Below are positions 32,573-38,423 of a DNA stretch of 38,423 nucleotides, piece after piece. The position numbers and the translations under genes are program-made. A model generated the notes under the pieces. The model was not told the DNA's origin. It was given only the letters and a program-made list of their open reading frames with translations, and ran no database searches. Numbering within the stretch: position 1 is the stretch's first letter; every line of letters begins with the position of its first letter. The DNA is from a virus, in IMG/VR virus record IMGVR_UViG_3300027896_000107, positions 1 through 38,423 of that record. The stretch is one strand, 5' to 3'.

Positions 32573-33088
32573 ATGAAACGAAATCTTGCAAGCAAACTCG
32601 TCATCTATGCGGTGCTGTTCCTGTTCACCTGGGGCTGCGCGCTTCCGCCCTGGGTCTCGACCGTCGAGAGCGACGTCCAGGCGGCAGCTCCCATCGCTGC
32701 GGCTCTCGTGGCCGTCGTCAATCCGTCCCTAGCGCCCATCGCCACGATTGTCGTCGCCGGGATCAATGCGCTCGCGAAAGTGCTGGATTCCTATAAAGCC
32801 CAGCCCACAGCGACCAACCTTCAGTCTGTCCAGGCGGCAGTCAACGCCATCAATGCCAACATGGCAGACCTGATGGCCGCCGCCCAGATCAAGAACCCGA
32901 CATCTGATGCCCGGGTGACGGCGATCGTGGGACTTCTGGCGCAACTGGTCAACGAAGTTGTGGCACAAGTGCCCTCGGCTAATCCCAAAGCAGTACGCGG
33001 GGCAACCCAGGCACACGGTGGGGCGTTCTACAAGGATCAGTTCAACGCGATTACCCGGGGCGACCGCCGGTTCGTTCCAATTGCGTAG
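32573..33088 (+). CDS. Lipoprotein-like exported protein (171 aa)
   Basis: The start (MKRNLASKLVIYAVLFLFTWGC) resembles a lipoprotein signal with Cys22, although TWGC is an imperfect lipobox. The mature part is Ala/Val-rich with helices (PIAAALVAVVNPSLAPIATIVVAGINALAKVLDS). AAAGGGAGA lies before the ATG. Last gene before a strong terminator. It may be an outer-membrane lysis or exclusion factor; no family is assigned. Confidence 0.55.
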   Translation: MKRNLASKLVIYAVLFLFTWGCALPPWVSTVESDVQAAAPIAAALVAVVNPSLAPIATIVVAGINALAKVLDSYKAQPTATNLQSVQAAVNAINANMADLMAAAQIKNPTSDARVTAIVGLLAQLVNEVVAQVPSANPKAVRGATQAHGGAFYKDQFNAITRGDRRFVPIA

Positions 33089-33111
33089 AAATCTCCGGGG
33101 TCGATTAAAAT

Positions 33112-33140
33112 GGCCCGTCCCGAGCAGGAGACGGGCCTTC
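33112..33140 (+). terminator. Intrinsic terminator-like hairpin closing the envelope/lysis block
   Basis: GGCCCGTC (33112-33119) pairs perfectly with GACGGGCC (33130-33137) around a ten-base loop, preceded by AAAA and followed by a T/C-rich tail (TTCCTGCCTTCTTT) rather than a clean T-run. The rest of 33141-33353 shows no convincing gene. Confidence 0.6.
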
Positions 33141-33353
33141 CTGCCTTCTTTGGGGGTCGGTTGGTACGATTCATCGTCCGTGTGCCCTACAAGGCGGCCC
33201 TGGTGGACAAAACGAAAGCCGTGAAAAGGTGTCTGGAAGAACAAAAGCAATGCCTTGAATATCTTAGCGGAAGCGGGGACGATAAGGCCGGTGCCGGGAG
33301 CGGGCTTCAAGATTGGATTGTCGAGCAGCTGCTTATTGAAGAAGAAAAAGACC

Positions 33354-34044
33354 ATGAAGAAAAACTCCCTTCGGCTCGTTTATTTACGTCCAAAAGACCT
33401 CAAAAAGAATCCGCGCAATTGGCGCAAGCATCCAGCCGATCAGGCTGAGGCGCTGCGCTCCGTCATGGAAGAGACCGGCTGGGCCGGGGCCATCCTTCTC
33501 AACGCGACAACCGACCGGATCATCGACTTGGGCGGATGCGTTTGCTTTATTTCGCGGAGATGTTCTTTATTGTTGGAACGCGTCGGCGTCGGCGTCCGCG
33601 ATCCAGTTCGCGGGCGACATCATGAAATCCGGTTTTGAAATTAAGAATCAAATAATTTGGGCAAGAAATAACATCGTCATTGGGCGCGGAGACTATCACT
33701 GGAAACATGAGCCGTGCTGATATGCCGTAAGGAAGGGCAAAAGGCACAATTGGCAGGGCAGCCGAAAGGAATCAACCGTTTGGGAAATAGACAAACCGTT
33801 GAAATCCGAGACCGGACACTCGACGCAGAAGCCGATTGAATGTATGGCAATCCCGATAAGAAACAATTCGGACCGCGGGGAGGGCGTCTATGATCCATTC
33901 CTTGGCTCGGGCACCACAATGGTTGCCTGCCAGAACCTAAACCGCAAATGCCGAGGAATTGAAATCTCTCCGGCCTATTGTGCCGTCACGCTGGAGCGGA
34001 TGCACAACGCCTTCCCGAAACTCAAAATTAAGCGCTTGCCGTGA
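33354..34044 (+). pseudogene. Decayed ParB-domain DNA methyltransferase
   Basis: From ATG 33354 a ParB-like start is clear (VYLRPKDLKKNPRNWRKHPA, EETGWAGAIL, TDRIID). At 33528 the expected GHLR part and the whole DPPY-containing first half of the methyltransferase are missing, and the frame shifts. The downstream part in another frame continues WADAFALFRGDVLYCW, GDYHWKHEPC, a TGA at 33718 where Trp is expected, then HSTQKPIECM and VYDPFLGSGTTMVA with the FxGxG SAM site. With no DPPY motif and broken frames, the enzyme should be inactive. Confidence 0.75.
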
Positions 34045-34102
34045 ACAATCCGACCCCCATATCTTGTGCCTAAAATAAATCGAGCGGATCGCCATTTTCC
34101 GC

Positions 34103-34130
34103 TTGACAAGTGATATCGCGGAGATATATC
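34103..34130 (+). promoter_or_regulatory. Sigma70-type promoter with palindromic operator candidates
   Basis: TTGACA (34103-34108) and TATATC (34125-34130) are 16 bases apart. The ATG of the ribbon-helix-helix gene is nine bases further, without a Shine-Dalgarno sequence. Two palindromes, GATATC (34112-34117) and GATATATC (34123-34130), 11 bases apart, overlap the spacer and -10 box and could be the binding sites of that protein. This is the best promoter in the window and would drive the replication block. Confidence 0.55.
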
Positions 34131-34139
34131 GTCTCGCTC

Positions 34140-34379
34140 ATGGTTACACCATTCATCGTTAGATTCACTTCTCGGGCGGAAAAAGAACGCGCCGAATGGG
34201 CCGCCCGTCAATGCAAGATTTCCTTGGCCCGGATGGTTCGGGAACTACTCAAAGAAAAGGTAAGAACGCTGCGGCTTGCGCCTGAGCCGACCGCGCCAAC
34301 AAGCAACACAACCCAGGGAGGAGTGCCCTGCTATGATCAGCCGAACAACGTACGATCCGCCGGCGCCGCTCGCATTTGA
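34140..34379 (+). CDS. Ribbon-helix-helix (Arc-type) DNA-binding protein
   Basis: A 79-residue protein. The start VTPFIVRFTSRAEKERAEWAARQCKISLARMVRELL (split by normal loop positions) fits the ribbon-helix-helix pattern: a strand IVRFT, helix one, a turn KIS, and helix two LARMVRELLKEKV. Such dimers bind short palindromes and often repress their own promoter, and candidate palindromes lie just upstream. Overlaps the nuclease gene by 47 bases. Confidence 0.6.
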   Translation: MVTPFIVRFTSRAEKERAEWAARQCKISLARMVRELLKEKVRTLRLAPEPTAPTSNTTQGGVPCYDQPNNVRSAGAARI

Positions 34380-34941
34380 CGCCGAGCGCCACGAGTATCG
34401 CATCAATCGCGCCGTAGTTCCGTCCGTCACCCAGGTCATCAACGACATGCTTCCCCAATGGAAAGCCGGAGACTGGTATCTGCAGAGGGGAAGGGCGGTT
34501 CATGCTGCCGCCGCCATTGTTGCCAAGGGACTTGATTTCAACTATGACCCGCGCATCTCAGGCCAGGTTGAAGCTCTCCAAAAATTTTTCAGACAACTGC
34601 ATCCTGAGGTGGAAGCTGTCGAGCAACCCGTTTTCTCAAAGCTCTATCAGTTCGCCGGGACGCTGGACCTGCTGGCAAGGATCGGCGGACGCCGCATGAT
34701 TGCCGACTATAAGGCTACGCTCACGCCCACGACTCCGATTCAATGCGCCGCCTATTCGCTGTGCCTTTCCTCGCCGCAGCCGCTTTTCGGCGTCGGCATC
34801 GAGATCCGGGAAGACGGCAACTACCGCATGTCAGAGATTTACGATCTCAGAAAGTACCGGGGCGAATTTCTTGCCCTGCTCACCGTCTACAACGTCCGCA
34901 AGCGATTAGGTCTACTGGAAAAAAAGGAGGAAACACAATGA
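34333..34941 (+). CDS. PD-(D/E)XK nuclease (RecB/Cas4-like)
   Basis: A 202-residue protein from ATG 34333 with an AGGAG site. The motif FAGTLDLLARIGGRRMIADYKAT supplies Asp, then Asp-x-Lys of a PD-(D/E)XK site, followed by PIQCAAYSLCLS, the Gln-xxx-Tyr helix of RecB-like nucleases. It lies before a coiled-coil partner and a RecT-like gene, as in phage exonuclease-annealase pairs, where the nuclease resects DNA ends for annealing. Confidence 0.75.
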   Translation: MISRTTYDPPAPLAFDAERHEYRINRAVVPSVTQVINDMLPQWKAGDWYLQRGRAVHAAAAIVAKGLDFNYDPRISGQVEALQKFFRQLHPEVEAVEQPVFSKLYQFAGTLDLLARIGGRRMIADYKATLTPTTPIQCAAYSLCLSSPQPLFGVGIEIREDGNYRMSEIYDLRKYRGEFLALLTVYNVRKRLGLLEKKEETQ

Positions 34942-35729
34942 GCACGCAAATTGAAATGGACCAGTTGGAAGCGGTGAAACGTGACATTTCACCCGTACTT
35001 CAGAGGGCAACAGCCCTGATAGTTCGAGACCAGGAAAGCCGTGACGATGCCGTTACTTTTGGAAAGGACATCAAGGCCGCTCAGCGACGAGTGGACGATT
35101 TCTTTGACCCGACGATTGACCTTCAACACAAGGCATGGAAATCGGGACTTGCGGCCAAGGCGCTGCTCGCTGATCCGCTGAAGGCGGCTGAGAAAATGAC
35201 CAAGGAAAAAGTTCTCGCCTTCGACCGTGAAGCTGAACAAAATCGCCTGGCGGAACAGCGACGACTTCAGGCTATCGCAGACGAAAAAGCCCGCCGGGAC
35301 CGCGAAAAGCAGGAAGCCGAAGCGCGGCGGCAACGCCAGATTGAAGAAGAGCAGAGGCGAGCAGTTGAAGAGAAACGGCGAGCAGCTGAGCAGGCGTCAG
35401 CCGAAGAACGGGAAAGACTCAATCGGGAAGCCGCGGCAGCCGAGCGCAAGGCCAACGCCGCGGCCGCCAAGGCCGAGTTCAAGGAAGAGACAGCAGCGGC
35501 CGTTGTTGCTCCTGTGGTGACGGTAGCACCGGCGGTGGAGAAGCAGAAGGGCGAATCCACAAGGAAGCTCTGGAAGGCGCGGGTTACTGACGTTTCGCTT
35601 GTCCCGCGGGAGTACATGACCGTCAATCAGCAGGCCCTTGATGGTGTGGCCCGAGCAACCAAGGGGGCCATTCAGCTTCCGGGCGTCGAATTCTACTCCG
35701 AGGACAATCTGGCGCTCGGGGCCAGGTAA
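34938..35729 (+). CDS. Coiled-coil recombination-associated protein (263 aa)
   Basis: Residues about 90-200 form an Arg/Glu/Ala-rich coiled coil (EEEQRRAVEEKRRAAEQASA). The end (LWKARVTDVSLVPREYMTVN, then ALDGVARATKGAIQLPGVEF) is a conserved C-terminal domain in phage proteins found between exonuclease and RecT genes. An AAAAAGGAGG site precedes ATG 34938. A role in single-strand annealing is inferred from neighbours. Confidence 0.65.
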   Translation: MSTQIEMDQLEAVKRDISPVLQRATALIVRDQESRDDAVTFGKDIKAAQRRVDDFFDPTIDLQHKAWKSGLAAKALLADPLKAAEKMTKEKVLAFDREAEQNRLAEQRRLQAIADEKARRDREKQEAEARRQRQIEEEQRRAVEEKRRAAEQASAEERERLNREAAAAERKANAAAAKAEFKEETAAAVVAPVVTVAPAVEKQKGESTRKLWKARVTDVSLVPREYMTVNQQALDGVARATKGAIQLPGVEFYSEDNLALGAR

Positions 35730-35759
35730 CAAAATCTAGCAATCCAAAAGGAGAAAGTC

Positions 35760-36743
35760 ATGGACGCACAAAAGGAGAACATTAGAAAAATTGAGGCACT
35801 TACATCCTCACGTCCGCCAACGGACGAAAAAGCTGTGGAGTTCGTGCCGCTCGGAGCGAGCGACAAGATCCGGCTGACCGCCGCGATGGTACGGGCCTTC
35901 ATCGCCGTTCCAACGAGGACCGGGCTGCTGCCCTCAGAGCGCGACTGCATCCGCTTCATCATGCTCTGCCGCGGCAAGAGAGCAAATCCGTTCGAGGGCG
36001 ACGTGTTTATGATCGGATACGACACCAAGGAAGGACCGTCGTTTTCGATGGTCTGCGGGATTGAATTATTTCTCAAGCGCTCCGAGCAGGAGAAGAACTA
36101 CGATGGGCGAGAGTCGGGAATTATCGTCAAGACGTCCGCTGACCAGATCGAAGAGCGCCCCGGGTGCCTGCTACTGGACGGGGAAAAGCTACTGGGAGGA
36201 TGGGCGAAAGTTTACCGGAAAGACCACTCCCACCCGGACTACAAGACCGTCAACTTCTCCACATACAACACAACGCTGAGCCGCTGGGCAAAGGATCCCG
36301 CCGGGCAGATCGAAAAGGTAGCCTTGAGCCAAGCGCTTCGCCAGGCATTCCCCACGCCCCTGGGCGGCCTCTACACCCAGGAGGAAATGGAGCGCGTCAC
36401 GCAAACCGGAGAGGGACTGCTTGAGATCCGTGAGCCGATCAAGATGCCGGAACTCAAGGCGGCAAATGGAAACGGCAAAATGCCCGATCCTCCAGCGGCG
36501 GACCCTACTCCCACAGATGTGCCCGTGAACACGGCGGACCCGGTTCAGAAATTCGACGAACTGGAGACACTGAAAAAGATTTTTCTGGTGTCCGTCGATC
36601 AATGCAAGTCGATACGGGAAGTGGAGGCGCTTGTCAAGAAAGCGAAGGAGTACGGCCTCGGAGATGCCTGGCTTTTCGATTTCGGCGTCGTCTGCACCGA
36701 GCGCATGGATGCGATCAAGGCCAAGAATCAAGGGAGAACTTAA
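35760..36743 (+). CDS. RecT/Bet-family single-strand annealing protein
   Basis: A 327-residue protein with RecT-family marks: FIMLCRGKRANPFEGDVFMIGYD, FSMVCGIELFLKRSEQ, GGWAKVYRKDHSHPDYKTVN and VALSQALRQAFPTPLGGLYTQEEM. These proteins coat single strands and promote annealing in homologous recombination. The C-terminal third is an acidic Pro-rich linker plus a short helical domain. An AAAAGGAG site precedes the ATG. It forms a likely operon with the nuclease and coiled-coil genes. Confidence 0.75.
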   Translation: MDAQKENIRKIEALTSSRPPTDEKAVEFVPLGASDKIRLTAAMVRAFIAVPTRTGLLPSERDCIRFIMLCRGKRANPFEGDVFMIGYDTKEGPSFSMVCGIELFLKRSEQEKNYDGRESGIIVKTSADQIEERPGCLLLDGEKLLGGWAKVYRKDHSHPDYKTVNFSTYNTTLSRWAKDPAGQIEKVALSQALRQAFPTPLGGLYTQEEMERVTQTGEGLLEIREPIKMPELKAANGNGKMPDPPAADPTPTDVPVNTADPVQKFDELETLKKIFLVSVDQCKSIREVEALVKKAKEYGLGDAWLFDFGVVCTERMDAIKAKNQGRT

Positions 36744-37493
36744 ATGCTGACGACCACAAAACAGCTGCTCAGAAAATACGACGCATGCGAAGAGCGGTAC
36801 GAGCACCTAGTGGAGGTGCTTGGACCAAGCGGAGATAACGACACTATTCCCCTAACCCGGATAGTCGAATTAAACGGTATCGAAGATGCAATTTGGGCGC
36901 TGGTAGCGGTCCCCTCCAATCAGCAGGTAGAACGCGACCGACTAGCCCGCCTCTTTGCTTGCGCGTGTGTTCGTAAAACACCACTTGCTGATGGCCGCTT
37001 TGTTTGGGATCTCTTGACTGACGAGCGCAGCCGCCATGCTGTGGAGATTGCTGAGCGATTTGCTAAAGGCAACGCCACGGCGGAAGAGTTAGCCGCTGCC
37101 AGGGCCGCTGCCTGGAACGCTGCCAGGGACGCTGCCTGGGACGCTGCCAGGGACGCTGCCTGGGCCGCTGCCAGGGCCTCTGCCAGGGACGCTGCCGCCT
37201 GGGGCGCTGCCAGGGCCGCTGCCGCCTGGGACGCTGCCAGGGACGCTGCCAGGGCCGCTGCCGCCTGGGACGCTGCCAGGGCCGCTGCCGCCTGGGACGC
37301 TGCCAGGGCCGCTGCCAGGGCCTCTGCCTGGGACGCTGCCAGGGCCGCTGCCGCCAGGGCCGCTGCCAGGGACGCTGCCGCCTGGGACGCTGCCAGGGAC
37401 GCTGCCAGGGCCGCTGCCGCCTGGGACGCTGCCAGGGACGCTGCCAGGGACGCTCAAGAAAAAATTTTCAAAGCGCTCCTTACGGAGAAATAA
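36744..37493 (+). CDS. Alanine-rich tandem-repeat protein (AARDAAW repeats)
   Basis: Residues 1-115 are a globular domain ([48 protein letters not shown]). Residues about 117-236 are repeats of AARDAAW or AARAAAAW, predicted to be a long helix with regular Trp and charged positions, ending QEKIFKALL. Related repeat proteins occur in many phages and bacteria, with unknown function. The coding DNA is a minisatellite and may vary in length. ATG follows the RecT stop directly. Confidence 0.65.
   Translation: MLTTTKQLLRKYDACEERYEHLVEVLGPSGDNDTIPLTRIVELNGIEDAIWALVAVPSNQQVERDRLARLFACACVRKTPLADGRFVWDLLTDERSRHAVEIAERFAKGNATAEELAAARAAAWNAARDAAWDAARDAAWAAARASARDAAAWGAARAAAAWDAARDAARAAAAWDAARAAAAWDAARAAARASAWDAARAAAARAAARDAAAWDAARDAARAAAAWDAARDAARDAQEKIFKALLTEK
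37092..37453 (+). repeat. GC-rich minisatellite of 12- and 15-base units
   Basis: Units such as GCTGCCAGGGAC, GCTGCCTGGGAC and GCTGCCGCCTGGGAC repeat about 28 times without loss of frame. Copies are very similar, so slippage and length change are likely, and assembly may have collapsed some units. Confidence 0.85.
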
Positions 37494-37596
37494 CGTGGCG
37501 CTCCAGGGCGGCGCGCGGGGCGCTGGAGATCGCCAACGGAAACCAGGCGAGCGCTCAATCCCGAGCGACACTCCCTCCAGCGTCCCGTGGGCTGCC

Positions 37597-38238
37597 ATGA
37601 CGAAAAAACTTCCTGCAATCATGTTCTACACCGGAGATTGGATCCAAGACACACGATGCCTTTCCCTCGCGGCACGGGGTGCCTGGATCGACCTTTTGTG
37701 TGTCCTTTGGAGATCGGAAAAGCGCGGAGAATTGACTCTCCCATTGTCCGGATATGCACGCCTTTGGGGATGCACCGAACGAAAGGCGCAGGCCGTTATC
37801 AACGAACTCATTGAAAGGCGAATTTGTGACAATGTAACGAATGGTAACAAAAATGTAACGCTCATAAGTAGAAGAATGACAAAAGAAGAAAAACACAGGG
37901 AATCAACACGATGCAGGGTAAACAGGTTCAGAAATTCACACAGTAACACAAATGTAGCTCTCCACAGAGGCCCCTCTTCATCTTCATCTTCATCTTCAGT
38001 TTCATCTTCATATCTTCCCCCTATATCCCCCCAGGGGGGGAGAACGTCAAAGACAAAGCAAAACCTGAAAATCGGGAAAAGCAACAGCCCGCCGCCGGAG
38101 ATAGTTCACCGGATCCGCTGCCCTCATTGCGGCCCCACCGTGGGGGCGTTCATGGAGGCCCCCGGTTGTGAGCAATGCAACGGCCTGGGGACGATGCCGG
38201 AAAGCAAGAGAACTAAACCCGAAAGGAGAAAGCCATGA
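37597..38238 (+). CDS. Replication-initiator-like protein (DUF1376-like) with zinc ribbon
   Basis: A 213-residue protein whose start (KLPAIMFYTGDWIQDTRCLS, LAARGAWIDLLCVLWRS, GELTLP, ERKAQAVINELIERRIC) fits the DUF1376-type winged-helix domain of phage replication proteins. A Ser run (GPSSSSSSSSVSSS) and basic linker follow, then RCPHCG and CEQCNGLG as a zinc ribbon. ATG 37597 has a poor site; GTG 37495 with GGAG seven bases upstream would add 34 residues. It contains origin-like DNA, reminiscent of lambda O. Confidence 0.6.
   Translation: MTKKLPAIMFYTGDWIQDTRCLSLAARGAWIDLLCVLWRSEKRGELTLPLSGYARLWGCTERKAQAVINELIERRICDNVTNGNKNVTLISRRMTKEEKHRESTRCRVNRFRNSHSNTNVALHRGPSSSSSSSSVSSSYLPPISPQGGRTSKTKQNLKIGKSNSPPPEIVHRIRCPHCGPTVGAFMEAPGCEQCNGLGTMPESKRTKPERRKP
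37834..37859 (+). other. Phased GTAAC repeats, candidate replication origin
   Basis: GTAAC occurs at 37834, 37844 and 37855, one helical turn apart, within the initiator-like gene. AT-rich DNA follows (to about 37960), then a pyrimidine tract. This resembles the arrangement of lambda ori inside gene O. No DnaA box is evident. Confidence 0.35.
37975..38017 (+). repeat. TTCATC simple repeat in the initiator gene
   Basis: About six copies of TCTTCA/TTCATC encode the Ser run. A CCCCCC-A-GGGGGGG palindrome follows at 38027-38040. Together with the upstream repeats it may mark an origin or a slippery linker. Confidence 0.7.
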
Positions 38239-38423
38239 AAGAACCGAAACCCAAACCGATGAGCACCGACCTGCAGAAAATCAAGACCGACCTTATGGAA
38301 AAACTCAGCGCCATAGTTCACGCCTGGATTGAACTGGGTTCTGAAAAGCGGGATGTCGTGAGCGATTTTAACCAGCGGCTTGGAAAGCTCGAAGAGGACA
38401 TTACCAACGTCCGAGCGGCAACG
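38235..38423 (+). CDS. Small coiled-coil protein, N-terminal part (continues at base 1)
   Basis: ATG 38235 overlaps the initiator-like stop and follows AAAGGAG. The protein starts MKEPKPKPMSTDLQKIKTDL and continues across the circular join to 179. Beyond 38407 the sequence departs from bases 110 onward and instead matches 272-287, keeping the frame open. This 3-prime end therefore represents a variant in which the gene runs into the zinc-ribbon frame. Confidence 0.65.
   Translation, partial: MKEPKPKPMSTDLQKIKTDLMEKLSAIVHAWIELGSEKRDVVSDFNQRLGKLEEDITNVRAAT
38299..38407 (+). repeat. Terminal direct repeat of bases 1-109 (circular join)
   Basis: These 109 bases equal bases 1-109 exactly. Such an overlap is the usual sign of a circular or terminally redundant genome assembled as a linear contig. 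The following 16 bases match 272-287, skipping 110-271 (162 bases). Confidence 0.9.

Noticed and set aside
33110-33448. Rightward frame of 112 codons after the lipoprotein-like gene
   Set aside because: Its start lies inside the stem of a terminator hairpin, there is no binding site, and its last third is the shadow of the ParB-like frame. The middle part is not convincingly protein-like.
33718-33720. TGA read as Trp (recoded genetic code)
   Set aside because: Many intact genes here end in TGA, and the same gene also has a deletion and frameshift, so decay explains it better.
37089-37622. Leftward frame rich in Pro-Gly-Ser repeats
   Set aside because: It is the antisense reading of the Ala-rich minisatellite; repeat DNA keeps all frames open.

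Overview
The window looks like an essentially complete genome of a tailed double-stranded DNA phage (Caudoviricetes, siphovirus-like), about 38.3 kb. It carries the full virion set: terminase, portal, protease, capsid, connectors, tail tube, frameshifted tail chaperone, tape measure and tail tip. The last 109 bases of identity (38299-38407) repeat bases 1-109, so the map closes into a circle and one gene runs across the join (38235 to end, then 1-179). No integrase, tRNA, CRISPR array, insertion sequence or obvious lysogeny switch was seen. Coding sequence is GC-leaning, and all genes but one point rightward.

Layout. (1) 1-3119: about a dozen tightly packed small genes with ATGA overlaps: zinc-ribbon proteins, a nuclease-like protein, an HTH protein and small membrane proteins, plus a structured intergenic segment and a frameshifted zinc-ribbon gene. 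(2) 3185-16119: connector, neck and tail-terminator genes, tail tube, tail chaperone with a -1 slippery A-run, tape measure, then a tail-tip set (DUF2460-like, DUF2163-like, NlpC/P60, large tip protein) that resembles the distal tail of gene transfer agents, and two further small virion-type proteins. (3) 16199-25660: terminase small and large subunits, portal fused to a MuF-type domain, an XkdF-like protease with a long scaffold-like extension, and the major capsid protein. This packaging and head block lies downstream of the tail block, a permuted order. (4) 25753-33088: a block between two strong hairpin terminators, rich in envelope-directed proteins. It has four consecutive genes with N-terminal signal peptides (one a collagen-like fibre), two membrane-anchored coiled-coil proteins, an M15-like peptidase, a papain-like protease, a holin-like protein and a lipoprotein-like protein. 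(5) 33354-38423: a decayed ParB-methyltransferase gene, then a ribbon-helix-helix gene behind a good promoter, a PD-(D/E)XK nuclease, a coiled-coil partner, a RecT-like annealing protein, an Ala-rich tandem-repeat protein and a replication-initiator-like protein.

How the genes work together. Region 5 supplies replication and recombination, region 1 small accessory functions, regions 2 and 3 build and fill the particle, and region 4 probably handles lysis and the host surface. Several genes (terminase small subunit, portal, protease, ribbon-helix-helix) lack a Shine-Dalgarno sequence but have a TANNNT box 6-9 bases before ATG, which suggests leaderless mRNAs. Signal peptides ending in GQ or AQ point to a diderm host and recall Acidobacteriota, but this is weak evidence and the host is unknown.

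The most unusual points are the signal-peptide cluster inside a phage genome, a beta-module reused in three unrelated tail and connector proteins, a 162-base in-frame difference between the two contig ends that would fuse two early genes, and the candidate leaderless promoters.
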